NCBI GenBank assembly: GCA_027366635.1
Contig: DAHXNE010000092.1
Span: forward strand, 1-56,648
Direction: 5' to 3'
Source of the DNA: Gammaproteobacteria bacterium
Lineage (GTDB): Bacteria > Pseudomonadota > Gammaproteobacteria > Steroidobacterales > Steroidobacteraceae
Length of the DNA stretch: 56,648 nucleotides
Program-made: the position numbers and the translations under genes
Notes under the pieces: generated by a model
What the model was told of the DNA's origin: nothing
Databases searched by the model: none
Seen by the model: only the letters and a program-made list of their open reading frames with translations
Shown here: piece after piece, positions 17,765 to 26,671 of the stretch
How the letters are laid out: each line of letters begins with the position of its first letter
How positions within the stretch are numbered: position 1 is the stretch's first letter

Positions 17765-18592
17765 ATGTATACGCAGCTGCAGCTCAGAGATTCGGACCGT
17801 GCTCCCGTCACGCTCGCGACGCTGGGGCGCATGAAGGCGCAGGGCGAAAAGATCGCCTGTCTGACCTGCTATGACGCCAGCTTCGCCGTCCTGCTGGATG
17901 CGGCCGACGTCGATGTGGTGCTGGTCGGCGACTCGCTCGGCATGGTGATCCAGGGGCGCGAGACCACCGTTGCGGTGACGATGGATCACATGGTCTATCA
18001 CTGCGGCGCGGTGGCGCGCGGCCTGCGCCGTCCACTGTTCATCGCCGATCTGCCCTTCATGAGCTACCCAACCAAGGAACGGGCGCTGGAGAACGCCGTG
18101 CGGCTGATGCAGGAGGGCGGGGCGCAGATGGTCAAGCTCGAAAGCGGCGCCGGACAGATCGAGATCGTGGAATTCCTGGCCGGCCACGACATCGCCGTGT
18201 GCGCGCATTTGGGGTTGAAGCCCCAGTCGGTCCACAAGACCGGCGGGTTCCGCGTGCAGGGCCGGGAGGAAGAGGCGGCGCGGCGGATGATCGTGGACGC
18301 CAAGCGGCTCGAGGCCGCCGGGGCGGACGTGGTGCTGCTCGAGTGCATCCCCGCCGAACTCGGCAAGCGCGTCACCGCGGAGCTGGCCGTGCCGGTGATC
18401 GGCATCGGCGCCGGTCCCGACACCGACGGCCAGATCCTCGTGCTGTACGACATTCTCGACATCACCAGCGGCCGCAAGCCGCGCTTCGTACGCAACTTCA
18501 TGAGCGGCGCGGGCGACAACCTCGAGGCCGTCAAGCGCTACGTCACGGCCGTGCGCGAGCGCAGCTACCCGGCTGCCGAGCACTGCTTCTGA
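17765..18592 (+). CDS. panB: 3-methyl-2-oxobutanoate hydroxymethyltransferase
   Basis: 275-residue ketopantoate hydroxymethyltransferase, first committed step to pantothenate and coenzyme A, using methylene-tetrahydrofolate. The TIM-barrel signatures are clear: CLTCYDASFAVLLDAADVD, VLVGDSLGMVIQG (metal-binding Asp), TMDHMVYHC, DLPFMSY, VKLESGA, HLGLKPQSVHKTGGFRVQG and LECIPAELGK, then VIGIGAGPDTDGQILV. Length is normal. It lies upstream of panC with only 5 bases between them. No ribosome site precedes its ATG. Confidence 0.95.
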   Translation: MYTQLQLRDSDRAPVTLATLGRMKAQGEKIACLTCYDASFAVLLDAADVDVVLVGDSLGMVIQGRETTVAVTMDHMVYHCGAVARGLRRPLFIADLPFMSYPTKERALENAVRLMQEGGAQMVKLESGAGQIEIVEFLAGHDIAVCAHLGLKPQSVHKTGGFRVQGREEEAARRMIVDAKRLEAAGADVVLLECIPAELGKRVTAELAVPVIGIGAGPDTDGQILVLYDILDITSGRKPRFVRNFMSGAGDNLEAVKRYVTAVRERSYPAAEHCF

Positions 18593-18597
18593 GGCCG

Positions 18598-19446
18598 ATG
18601 CGCCGCGCCGCGACTATCGCCAACGTGCGTGCGGCGGTGCGTGCGTGGCGCCGGGCCGGCGAGCGCGTGGTGTTCGTGCCCACGATGGGCAACCTGCACG
18701 AGGGACACATGAGCCTGATCGATGCGGCGCGCGAGCACGGCGAGCGCTTCATCGCCAGCATCTTCGTCAATCCCATGCAATTCGGCCCGAACGAGGACTT
18801 CGCTCATTATCCGCGCACGCCGGAGCGGGACGCGCACATGTTGCGCGCCGCCGGCTGCGACTTGATGTTCCTGCCCGACGTCGCGCAGATGTATCCCAAC
18901 GGCACGGGGCATGCCACCCGCGTGGAAGTGCCGGGACTGTCGGATATCCTGTGCGGGGAATTCCGGCCCGGACATTTCCAGGGCGTCACCACGGTGGTCG
19001 CCAAGCTGCTGCACATCTGCGAGCCCGATGCGGCTGTGTTCGGCGAGAAAGACTTCCAACAGCTGACGCTGATCCGGCGCATGGTGCGCGACCTGTGCAT
19101 GAACGTACGGATCATTGCGGCACCCACCGTGCGCGCAGACGACGGACTTGCGATGAGCTCGCGCAACCAGTACCTCACGGACGCCGAGCGGGCGCGGGCT
19201 CCGGCGATCTATCGGACGCTGCGCGCGGCTGCGAGCCGTATTGCAGCGGGCGGGCGCGACTACGACAACATCGAGCGCGAGGGACTGCGCGGGCTCGAGG
19301 CCGAGGGGTTTCGGGTGGATTATTTCACCGTCAAGCGCGCCGAGGACCTCGGGCCGCCCACGCCCGAGAGCAGTCACCTCGTGCTACTGGCTGCGGCGCA
19401 CCTCGGCAAGGCGCGCCTGATCGACAACGTGCAGGTGAAGCTCTAG
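18598..19446 (+). CDS. panC: pantothenate synthetase
   Basis: 282-residue ATP-dependent ligase joining pantoate and beta-alanine. Signatures are FVPTMGNLHEGHMSLI (HIGH-like ATP site), SIFVNPMQFGPNEDFAHYPRT, GLSDILCGEFRPGHFQGVTTVV, FGEKDFQQL, and the KMSKS-equivalent LAMSSRNQYL. I chose the ATG at 18598, which follows the panB stop by 5 bases and starts MRRAATIANVRAAV, the usual N-terminus. panD is not adjacent, unlike enteric bacteria. The stop abuts the queG stop with no gap. Confidence 0.95.
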   Translation: MRRAATIANVRAAVRAWRRAGERVVFVPTMGNLHEGHMSLIDAAREHGERFIASIFVNPMQFGPNEDFAHYPRTPERDAHMLRAAGCDLMFLPDVAQMYPNGTGHATRVEVPGLSDILCGEFRPGHFQGVTTVVAKLLHICEPDAAVFGEKDFQQLTLIRRMVRDLCMNVRIIAAPTVRADDGLAMSSRNQYLTDAERARAPAIYRTLRAAASRIAAGGRDYDNIEREGLRGLEAEGFRVDYFTVKRAEDLGPPTPESSHLVLLAAAHLGKARLIDNVQVKL

Positions 19447-20520
19447 CTAGTCTTGCTCCGCCCGCGGGCGGCGGGCCAGCGCCCAGTCGATGTGCTCGCG
19501 CAGCAGCGCGGATGCGCCCTCGCGGCGCCGCCACAGCGCCGCGGTGACTTGCGGTCCGGGTGGCGCGTTACCGAGCGCCACGGCGATGTTGCGCGACCAG
19601 CGCTCGTAGCCGATGCGGTAGATGGCCGAGCCGCGCATGCGCGCATCGAACTGCGCTTCGCTCCAGGCGAACAGCTCGGTCAGGCGGGGCGCGTCGAGGC
19701 CGTGGCGGACCTTGAAGTCGGGGTGCGTGGCGCGGCGCGCGAACTTGTTCCACGGGCAGACCAACTGGCAGTCGTCGCAGCCGTAGATCCGGTTGCCGAG
19801 CGCCGGGCGCAGCGGCGGCGGAATGGGGCCGTCGAGCTCGATGGTCAGGTACGAGATGCAGCGGCGCGCATCGAGCCGGTAGGGCGCAATGATCGCTCCG
19901 GTGGGACAGGCCGGCATGCAGGCCGTGCAGGTGCCGCAGTGGGCGCTGGCGGGGGCATCCGCGGGAAGCGGCAGGTCGGTGAGGATCTCGCCGAGGAAAA
20001 ACCACGAGCCGGCTTCGCGCGCGATCAGGTTGGTGTGCTTGCCGATCCAGCCGAGGCCGGCATCGCGGGCGAGCGCTTTCTCGAGCACCGGTGCGCTGTC
20101 GACGCACACGCGGTAGCCGAATGGGCCGATGCGCTCGGCCAGCTCGCGCGCCAGCCGCGCGAGCGCCGCGCGCATCACCTTGTGATAGTCACGCCCGAGC
20201 GCGTACCGTGACACGTATCCTGCAGTTGGATCGGCGAGTATTGCCTCGGCGGGATGCGCCTCGTCCGGCCAGTAGTCCATGCGCAGGCTCACGACCCGTA
20301 CCGCTCCGGGCAGGAGCTGCGCCGGCCGGCTGCGCAGCGTGCCGTGTCGCGCCATGTAGTGCATGCGGCCGTGCAGACCCGCTTCCAGCCAGCGCAGCAG
20401 GTGCTGCTCGTCCTCGCGCAGGTCTATGGCCGCGATGCCGAGGGCGCAGAAGCCGAGGGCGCGCGCGCGTTCGGCGAGCTCGTGCCTCAGTACTGGCAGA
20501 TCCGGTGTCGCTTGCATCAT
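19447..20520 (-). CDS. queG: epoxyqueuosine reductase
   Basis: 357-residue iron-sulfur, cobalamin-dependent enzyme that converts epoxyqueuosine to queuosine in tRNA. Two [4Fe-4S] clusters are marked by CGTCTACMPACPTGAI and by CDDCQLVCPWN. The N-terminus has the family pattern GFCALGIAAIDL, and GRDYHKVMRAALARLA, DSAPVLEKALARDAGLGWIGKHT and RCISYLTIELDGPIP are conserved. It is divergent from nnr as in Escherichia coli, where queG (yjeS) also flanks nnr (yjeF). Length is normal. Confidence 0.95.
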   Translation of the reverse strand: MMQATPDLPVLRHELAERARALGFCALGIAAIDLREDEQHLLRWLEAGLHGRMHYMARHGTLRSRPAQLLPGAVRVVSLRMDYWPDEAHPAEAILADPTAGYVSRYALGRDYHKVMRAALARLARELAERIGPFGYRVCVDSAPVLEKALARDAGLGWIGKHTNLIAREAGSWFFLGEILTDLPLPADAPASAHCGTCTACMPACPTGAIIAPYRLDARRCISYLTIELDGPIPPPLRPALGNRIYGCDDCQLVCPWNKFARRATHPDFKVRHGLDAPRLTELFAWSEAQFDARMRGSAIYRIGYERWSRNIAVALGNAPPGPQVTAALWRRREGASALLREHIDWALARRPRAEQD

Positions 20521-20539
20521 GCCCAGCCCATGATCCCAG

Positions 20540-20545
20540 TATAAT
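20540..20545 (+). promoter_or_regulatory. perfect -10 element next to the nnr start, possible leaderless transcript
   Basis: TATAAT at 20540-20545 ends 7 bases before the nnr ATG at 20553. No Shine-Dalgarno sequence lies between them. The expected start of transcription falls at the start codon. The -35 region is weak (TCATGC at 20517-20522). Confidence 0.4.
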
Positions 20546-20552
20546 CAACTCC

Positions 20553-22034
20553 ATGAGACTGCCGGCCGCGCTGTACAGCTCCGCTCAGGTGCGGGCGATC
20601 GATCGCCAGGCGATCGAGACGCTCGGCATTCCCGGCTATACGTTGATGCAGCGAGCGGGCGGTGCGGCGCTACGCTGCCTGCGGGCACGATGGCCGGCGG
20701 CCCGACGCATCGCAGTCGTATGCGGCGCGGGAAACAATGGCGGCGACGGTTACGTGACGGCGCGTCTGGCGCGCGAAGCCGGATACGACGTGCGTGTGCT
20801 CACGGCGACCTCGCCGGAACGACTGCGCGGCGACGCGCTCACGGCTTGTGAGGACTGGCGCGCCTCTGGCGGCTCGATACAGCCTTTCTCGGCGCAGGCG
20901 CTGGATGCTTGTGAGGTCATCGTCGATGGTCTGCTGGGGACGGGTCTTGCCGGCGAGGTGCGTGCGGACGCCGCACAGGTCATCGCAGCGATCAATGCCA
21001 GTGGACGCGCCGTTCTTGCACTCGATGTCCCGTCGGGTCTCGATGCCGATAGCGGCGCCCCGTTGGGCGCGGCGGTGCGGGCCGAGTGCACCATTACCTT
21101 CGTCGCCTTGAAAACCGGCCTGTTTCTGGGGGCGGGCCCGTCCCAGGGCGGTGTGTTGTATTTCGACGATCTGGCGCTCACCGACGCCCTGGCGCACCTG
21201 CCCGTACCACAGCTGGAGCGGCTGCTGGACGGGGAAGTCAAACAGACCCTGCCGCCACGCGAACGGGCCGCGAACAAGGGAGATTTTGGCCACGTGCTGA
21301 TCGTGGGCGGTGGCCGCGGCATGCCTGGCGCGGCGCGTTTGGCGGGCGAGGCGTGCCTGCGCGTCGGAGCGGGCCGCGTGACGGTCGCGGTCGAGCCGCA
21401 GAACCTCGCGGCTGTCGGCTCGGGACGGCCGGAGCTGATGTGTCGCGCGCTGGAAGATCCGGCGCAGGTGCGCGCTGCGGCCGAGCGCTGCGGGGTGATC
21501 GCCATTGGGCCGGGCTTGGGGCAGGATGTTTGGGCGCGCGGGGTGTTGGCTGCGGCGCTGAGCTGCGGCAAGCCGTTGGTCGTCGACGCGGATGCGCTCA
21601 ATTTGCTCGCCGCGCAGCCGGTGCCTGCGCGTTCGGATTGGGTGCTGACGCCGCATCCGGGCGAGGCGGGCCGCCTGCTGGGCTGTCCCACCGCGGCGGT
21701 GCAGCGCGATCGCCCGGCGGCGCTCAGCGAGCTGCTCGCGCGCTACGGCGGCACGGTCGTGTTGAAGGGCGCCGGATCGCTCATCGGCCGCGGCGGGGAA
21801 GTCCCGGCGTTGTGCGAGCACGGGAATCCCGGCATGGCCAGCCCCGGGATGGGCGATGTGCTGACGGGGATCATCGCCGGCATCTGGGCGCAATGCGCCG
21901 ATCCGTGGCGGGCCGCCCGCGCCGGGGTGTTGGTGCATGCTCTGGCCGGCGATGCGGCCGCCCGGCGGGAGGGCGAGCGTGGCCTGCTGGCGGGCGATGT
22001 GATTCGGGAGTTGCGGCGCTGCGTCAACGTCTGA
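20553..22034 (+). CDS. nnr: bifunctional NAD(P)H-hydrate epimerase / ADP-dependent dehydratase
   Basis: 493-residue repair enzyme for damaged NADH and NADPH hydrates. Residues about 1-215 form the YjeF_N epimerase, with QRAGGAALR, VVCGAGNNGGDGYVTARL and LLGTGLAGEV. Residues about 225-493 form the ribokinase-like dehydratase, with ANKGDFGHVLIVGGGRGMPGAARLA, AIGPGLGQ, VVDADALN, LTPHPGEAGRLL and NPGMASPGMGDVLTGIIAG (ADP-binding and catalytic Asp). I chose the ATG at 20553, which begins MRLPAALYSSAQVRAID and is the family N-terminus. Downstream tsaE overlaps it. Confidence 0.95.
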   Translation: MRLPAALYSSAQVRAIDRQAIETLGIPGYTLMQRAGGAALRCLRARWPAARRIAVVCGAGNNGGDGYVTARLAREAGYDVRVLTATSPERLRGDALTACEDWRASGGSIQPFSAQALDACEVIVDGLLGTGLAGEVRADAAQVIAAINASGRAVLALDVPSGLDADSGAPLGAAVRAECTITFVALKTGLFLGAGPSQGGVLYFDDLALTDALAHLPVPQLERLLDGEVKQTLPPRERAANKGDFGHVLIVGGGRGMPGAARLAGEACLRVGAGRVTVAVEPQNLAAVGSGRPELMCRALEDPAQVRAAAERCGVIAIGPGLGQDVWARGVLAAALSCGKPLVVDADALNLLAAQPVPARSDWVLTPHPGEAGRLLGCPTAAVQRDRPAALSELLARYGGTVVLKGAGSLIGRGGEVPALCEHGNPGMASPGMGDVLTGIIAGIWAQCADPWRAARAGVLVHALAGDAAARREGERGLLAGDVIRELRRCVNV

Positions 22035-22504
22035 ATGCCGCGGCCGATACGCAGGCGCTGGGCGCAGGATTGGCGCGCACGCGGCCCGATGCGCGCGCGC
22101 CGCTCGCGACGGTGTATCTGCACGGCGAGCTCGGGGCCGGAAAGACCACGCTGGCGCAGGGATTTGTGCGCGCCTGCGGTGTTGCGGGGCCGGTGCGCAG
22201 CCCAACTTACCCATTGGTCCAGGTGTACACCCTGACGGGGCTGACTGTGGCGCATCTGGATCTGTACCGCTTGCGCGGCGCCGAGGAATTCGAGCATCTG
22301 GGGCTCAGCGAGTGGGCGCTGCCGGGCACCGTGTGGCTGATCGAGTGGCCCGAACGGGGCGCCGGGGTGCTGCCGCCGGCGGATTTGCGGATCACGTTGC
22401 GCCTGCTGGCCGACGCTCACGAGGCGCGGCTCCGTGCCGAAACGGCCACCGGCGAGGCCTGGCTCAAACGCCTGACGGGCCTGCGGAGCGCGGAATCAAG
22501 TTGA
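22019..22504 (+). CDS. tsaE: tRNA threonylcarbamoyladenosine biosynthesis protein TsaE
   Basis: About 160-residue ATPase partner of TsaB/TsaD in forming t6A in tRNA. The P-loop is HGELGAGKTTLAQGF, followed by VRSPTYPLVQVY, HLDLYRLRGAEEFEHLGL and WLIEWPERG. No ATG or GTG lies in this frame near the expected N-terminus. Two CTG codons are candidates: one at 22019 with GGGAG 8 bases upstream, and one at 22031 that overlaps the nnr stop (CTGA). I used 22019; similarity proper begins about residue 6. The overlap with nnr indicates translational coupling. Confidence 0.85.
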   Translation: MRQRLNAAADTQALGAGLARTRPDARAPLATVYLHGELGAGKTTLAQGFVRACGVAGPVRSPTYPLVQVYTLTGLTVAHLDLYRLRGAEEFEHLGLSEWALPGTVWLIEWPERGAGVLPPADLRITLRLLADAHEARLRAETATGEAWLKRLTGLRSAESS

Positions 22505-22516
22505 AATTCCGGCCCA

Positions 22517-22541
22517 ACTCGTAAAGTATACTTGAACGAGT
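22517..22541. promoter_or_regulatory. 25-base dyad overlapping a -10 element upstream of amiC
   Basis: ACTCGT (22517-22522) and ACGAGT (22536-22541) flank the perfect palindrome AAGTATACTT (22524-22533). Within it TATACT (22527-22532) is a good -10 hexamer, and TTGAAA at 22501-22506 is a possible -35, though the 20-base spacing is long. The layout, a dyad over the -10, is what an operator for a repressor looks like; as RNA it could also form a hairpin ahead of the amiC ribosome site (GGGGA). Confidence 0.45.
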
Positions 22542-22553
22542 GCGGGGAACCCA

Positions 22554-23738
22554 ATGATCAGGAAGGATTTTTGCCTGTTTCTCCTGGGGTTGTGCGGTGC
22601 CGCGGCGCTGCGTGCCGATCATTTGACGCGGCTGAGCGTCGCGACCTGGGCCCAGCAGGCGCAGGCAAAGCTTGACCTGTCCGGGTACACGCCCTACCGC
22701 TATTTCACACTGATGGGTCCGGATCGGGCCGTGGTGGATCTGCGCGGGACTCGGGCCGGCCCAGGACTGCAAGTGCCGCGCGTGCGCGGATGGCTCCAAG
22801 ACGTGCGCATGGGGCTGCAACCCAACGGGGCGCTGCGCCTGGTATTTACGACGCGCTCGGCCGCGGCGCTGCACTTTTCATGGCAGCGCTTGGCGGCCGG
22901 GCAGCGGCTCATCGTGCGGCTGAGCGCGGTCGGCGCGCCGATTCAGCCGGCGAACCAAGCGATCGCAACGCTGCGTGGGCGGGACATCATCATCACCGTC
23001 GATCCCGGCCACGGCGGCATCGATCCAGGCACGATCGGCATCGACGGCATCGAGGAGAAGAACATCACGCTCGCCATCGGCAGGCGCCTGGCGCGGCTGA
23101 TCGATGCGCAGCGCGGCATGCTCGCCACGATGACGCGGGATGCCGACGTCTACGTGCCGTTGCGCGAGCGAATGCACATCGCAGAGCGCGATCACGCCAA
23201 TCTATTCGTGTCCATCCACGTCAACGATTGCTCGGACCCGCACATCAAGGGCGCCGAGGTATACATCCTGTCGCTGCACGGTGCGTCGAATGAAGCGGCC
23301 CGCCTGGTGGCTGAGCGTGAGAACGCGGCGGATCGGTTCGGCGGGATGAATCTTCGCGGCACCTCCAATACGCTCGCCTCGGTATTGGTCGGGCTGTCGC
23401 AGGCGGCGACGATCAGCCGCAGCATGGTGGCGGCGCGCAGCGTGCTGAGCGCGCTCGAGCGGGCGCCGTACGTGCCGGTTTGGACCCACTCCGTATTGCA
23501 GGCCCCGTTCGTCGTGCTCAAGTCGCCCACGATCCCCTCGATGCTGATCGAGACCGACTTCATGTCCGATCCGTCCCAGGCCTTGAAGCTCACCCAGCCG
23601 TGGTTTCAGCAGAGCATCGCCGAGGCTATCTTCCGTGGGATCCTGGCCTACTTCCGCGCCCATCCACCGGCCGGCACGCTGTTCGCCGCGCAGCGCGCCG
23701 CGCGGTTGCATCAGATGGTGGCGAGCAACGCCGGCTAG
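22554..23738 (+). CDS. amiC: N-acetylmuramoyl-L-alanine amidase with AMIN domain
   Basis: 394-residue periplasmic amidase that cleaves the septal peptidoglycan cross-bridge stem from MurNAc during cell separation. A signal peptide (about residues 1-21, FCLFLLGLCGAAALRA) is followed by an AMIN septum-targeting domain (about 25-130) and the zinc Amidase_3 domain (about 142-375). Zinc and catalytic residues lie in VDPGHGGIDPG, the Glu of GIEEKN, SIHVND and the final IETDFMSD. The EnvC-regulated helix region follows DPHIKGAEVYIL. There is no LysM domain, as in AmiA/AmiC rather than AmiB. It occupies the amiB position between tsaE and mutL. Confidence 0.92.
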   Translation: MIRKDFCLFLLGLCGAAALRADHLTRLSVATWAQQAQAKLDLSGYTPYRYFTLMGPDRAVVDLRGTRAGPGLQVPRVRGWLQDVRMGLQPNGALRLVFTTRSAAALHFSWQRLAAGQRLIVRLSAVGAPIQPANQAIATLRGRDIIITVDPGHGGIDPGTIGIDGIEEKNITLAIGRRLARLIDAQRGMLATMTRDADVYVPLRERMHIAERDHANLFVSIHVNDCSDPHIKGAEVYILSLHGASNEAARLVAERENAADRFGGMNLRGTSNTLASVLVGLSQAATISRSMVAARSVLSALERAPYVPVWTHSVLQAPFVVLKSPTIPSMLIETDFMSDPSQALKLTQPWFQQSIAEAIFRGILAYFRAHPPAGTLFAAQRAARLHQMVASNAG

Positions 23739-23816
23739 GGTCGCCGCTGCTGCGCACCGCCGAACCCTGGTACGCTTTAGCGGCGCCGCTGGCGCGCGCC
23801 ACCCCGCACGGATCTC

Positions 23817-25574
23817 ATGCCCATTCGCATCCTGCCCAGCGAGCTCGTCGATCAGATCGCCGCCGGCGAAGTGATCGAGCGGCCGGCCTCCGTCGTGAAG
23901 GAGCTGATCGAGAACAGCCTCGATGCGCTCGCGCGCCGTATCGAAGTCGATGTCGAGCAGGGCGGCGCGGGATTGATCCGCGTGCGCGACGATGGCTGCG
24001 GCATCGAGGCGGCATCGCTGCCGGTGGCGCTGCAGCGGCACGCCACGAGCAAGATCGCCTCGCTCGAGGATCTCGCGGCGATCAGTACCCTGGGCTTTCG
24101 CGGCGAGGCGCTGCCCTCGATCGGCTCGGTGGCGCGGCTGCGGCTCGTGTCGCATCCGGCCGAGGCGCCGCACGCGGCCGAAATCCTCCTCGAGGGCGCA
24201 GCGATGGGCGAGGTGCGGCCCGCGGCGCACCCCCGCGGCACCACGATCGAGGTGCGCGATCTCTTCTTCAATGTGCCCGCACGGCGCAAGTTTCTACGTT
24301 CCGCGCCGACCGAGCTCGGGCACATCGCGCGGCTGCTCGAGCGCCTGGCGCTCGCCCGGCCGGAGGTCTCGTTCCGGCTGCGCAGCGGCGAGCGCGTGCT
24401 GCTCGATGCGCCGGCGGCCGAGGACGGGGCGCGCGTCGCGCAAGTGCTCGGGCGGGCCTTCATCGAGCATGCGCTGGCGGTCAACCACGCCGCCGGTCCG
24501 GTGCGTCTCGAGGGGTGGATCGCTCTGCCGACGGTCGCGCGCGCTCAGCCCGACCAGCAATACTGGTTCGTGAACGGACGGCCGGTCCGCGACAAGCTGC
24601 TGATGAGCGCCGCGCGCCTCGGGTATCGCGATGTGCTGTATCACGGGCGTCATCCGGCCTATGTTCTGCATCTGACGCTCGATCCGGCGCTCGTGGACGT
24701 CAATGCCCACCCCGCCAAGCTCGAGGTGCGCTTCCGCGACAGCCGACAGATTCATGAGTTCGTGCTGCGGGTGCTCGAGCGCGCTTTGGCGGCGACTCAG
24801 CCGCGTTCCGAGGCGGTTCCGGCGGCGCGCATCGCGCCGCTGCTCGGCGCCGCATCGCCCCATCCCTCGAGCGTCGAGTCCGGCCGTTTCGATTTCGCGG
24901 GCGAGGCCGGGCACCCGGCGCGCAGTCCCTGGGCGCTGGCCGCCGCCGTGCGCGAGCCGGAGCCGCTTCCCGAGGCGCACGCCGAGGCGGCGCGTCCCCT
25001 CGGGGAAGCGTTGGCGCAGTTGCATGGCATTTACATCCTCGCGCAGACGCCCGAAGGACTGATCCTCGTCGACATGCATGCCGCGCATGAGCGTGTGCTT
25101 TACGAGCAGCTCAAGAGCGCGCGGGACGCCGCGACAGCGGTGTCGCAGCAGCTGCTCGAGCCGCTCGTGGTCGAGCTCAAGCCCTACGAGCTCGATGCGC
25201 TGCTCGCCGAGCGCGCGGCCTGGGAACGTGCCGGGTTCGAGCTCGATGCGCTCGGTCCGGCGCGCCTTGCGCTGCGGCGAGTGCCGCCGCTGTTGGCCGG
25301 CGGCGAGATCGTCAAGATCGTGCAATCGGTGGCCGAGGCGCTCGGGCGTGAGGCGCCGGGTCATCACCTCGAAGCGGCGGCGGATCGGTTTCTCGGCACG
25401 CTGGCGTGCCGTACCGCGATCCACGCCCGGCGCCGGCTCACACTGCCGGAGATGGATGCGCTGTTGCGGCAGATGGAGCGTACGGAGCGTTCCAATCAGT
25501 GCAACCACGGCCGTCCGACGTGGACACGGTTGACATTGCGCGAGCTCGATCAGCTCTTCCTTCGAGGCCGGTGA
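23817..25574 (+). CDS. mutL: DNA mismatch repair protein MutL
   Basis: 585-residue mismatch repair ATPase. The N-terminal GHKL domain shows IAAGEVIERPASVVKELIENSLDA, DDGCGI and GFRGEALPSIGSVA. The transducer contains FFNVPARRKFL, YWFVNGRPVRD and VDVNAHPAKLEVRF. A proline-rich linker spans about residues 330-400. In the C-terminal domain DMHAAHERVLYE (residues 419-430) fits the endonuclease metal pattern D-x-HA-x2-E-x4-E, and ACRTAIHA, CNHGRPT and the final FLR correspond to the other nuclease motifs, so a nicking-competent MutL is likely. miaA follows with no gap. Confidence 0.95.
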   Translation: MPIRILPSELVDQIAAGEVIERPASVVKELIENSLDALARRIEVDVEQGGAGLIRVRDDGCGIEAASLPVALQRHATSKIASLEDLAAISTLGFRGEALPSIGSVARLRLVSHPAEAPHAAEILLEGAAMGEVRPAAHPRGTTIEVRDLFFNVPARRKFLRSAPTELGHIARLLERLALARPEVSFRLRSGERVLLDAPAAEDGARVAQVLGRAFIEHALAVNHAAGPVRLEGWIALPTVARAQPDQQYWFVNGRPVRDKLLMSAARLGYRDVLYHGRHPAYVLHLTLDPALVDVNAHPAKLEVRFRDSRQIHEFVLRVLERALAATQPRSEAVPAARIAPLLGAASPHPSSVESGRFDFAGEAGHPARSPWALAAAVREPEPLPEAHAEAARPLGEALAQLHGIYILAQTPEGLILVDMHAAHERVLYEQLKSARDAATAVSQQLLEPLVVELKPYELDALLAERAAWERAGFELDALGPARLALRRVPPLLAGGEIVKIVQSVAEALGREAPGHHLEAAADRFLGTLACRTAIHARRRLTLPEMDALLRQMERTERSNQCNHGRPTWTRLTLRELDQLFLRGR

Positions 25575-26525
25575 ATGAGCGTCGAGCGCAGCGCGCTCCC
25601 GGTGCTGGTACTCACCGGGCCGACCGGCAGCGGCAAGAGCGCATGGGCCGAGGGCCTGGCCGAGCGGGCGCCGGTCGAGATCGTGAGCGTCGATTCGGCT
25701 CAGGTGTATCGCGGTCTGGATATCGGTACCGCCAAGCCGCCGAGCGCCGTGCGGGCCCGGATCCCGCACCACTTGATCGACGTGTGTGATCCGGCCGAGG
25801 GGTACTCGGCCGGGCGGTTCGTGGCCGAGGCGCTCGAGTGCATCCGTGCGATCCACGGGCGCGGCCGGGTGCCGCTGCTGGTCGGTGGCACCATGCTGTA
25901 TCTGCGCGCCCTCGTTCGCGGACTGGCGCCGCTCCCCCAGGCGTCCGTGCCGCTGCGCCGCAGCCTCGATGCCCGGGCCGCCGAGGAGGGCTGGCCGGCG
26001 TTGCACGCCGAGTTGCATCGCCTGGATCCGCAAGCCGCCGCCCGTATCGCGCCCAACGATGCACAGCGCATCCAGCGGGCCCTCGAGGTGTGCTGGCTCA
26101 CCGGTGAGCGCTTGTCTGACCTGCAGCGCCGTGGCTCAAGCCCACTCGCGGGGGTACCGCTGTGGGCCTGGGCGCTGGTTCCGCGCGAGCGCGCCGTGCT
26201 GCACCGGCGCATTACCGAGCGCTTCCACGCCATGATGGCGGCGGGTTGGCTCGAGGAGGTGCGGGCGCTGTATGCCCGCGGTGATCTGTCAGCCGGTCAC
26301 GCCTCGATGCGTGCGGTCGGCTACCGCCAGCTCTGGGCGCACCTGGCGGGCGAGTGCACCCTGGGCCAAGCCGTTGAGCAGGGCATTACGGCCACCCGGC
26401 AACTGGCCAAGCGCCAGCTGACCTGGGTGCGTGCCGAGCCATGGGCCGCGTGGGTCGATCCGGCCCGCGAGGCTCTGTCGTGGAGCCGCGACGTCCAGCG
26501 CCGTCTCGCCGAGCTGCAGCTTTGA
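25575..26525 (+). CDS. miaA: tRNA dimethylallyltransferase
   Basis: 316-residue enzyme that adds dimethylallyl from DMAPP to A37 of tRNAs reading UNN codons. The P-loop is [13 protein letters not shown], followed by [16 protein letters not shown] (substrate site), [21 protein letters not shown] and [24 protein letters not shown] near the end is also conserved. Its ATG begins at the base after the mutL stop. The same isoprenoid pool (DMAPP) also feeds the hopanoid genes further on. Confidence 0.95.
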   Translation: MSVERSALPVLVLTGPTGSGKSAWAEGLAERAPVEIVSVDSAQVYRGLDIGTAKPPSAVRARIPHHLIDVCDPAEGYSAGRFVAEALECIRAIHGRGRVPLLVGGTMLYLRALVRGLAPLPQASVPLRRSLDARAAEEGWPALHAELHRLDPQAAARIAPNDAQRIQRALEVCWLTGERLSDLQRRGSSPLAGVPLWAWALVPRERAVLHRRITERFHAMMAAGWLEEVRALYARGDLSAGHASMRAVGYRQLWAHLAGECTLGQAVEQGITATRQLAKRQLTWVRAEPWAAWVDPAREALSWSRDVQRRLAELQL

Positions 26526-26538
26526 ATCCGGTCGCCTG

Positions 26539-26547
26539 TGTTACACT
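26539..26547 (+). promoter_or_regulatory. extended -10 promoter candidate for hfq
   Basis: TGT followed by TACACT at 26542-26547 forms an extended -10 element in the 146-base gap between miaA and hfq. TTGAAT at 26522-26527 is too close (14 bases) to act as a normal -35. Transcription would start near 26554, giving a leader of about 118 bases with a strong AAGGAGA ribosome site before hfq. Confidence 0.35.
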
Positions 26548-26671
26548 GCCCGCCCGGTAGCGCACTGTCTGCGCCCCAACGGGGTTTGCTTGCATCAGCC
26601 CCCTGTAGGAACCGGACCCGACCCCCAACCTGCCGAACAATTACAATCCATTAGAGAATAAGGAGAACCCG

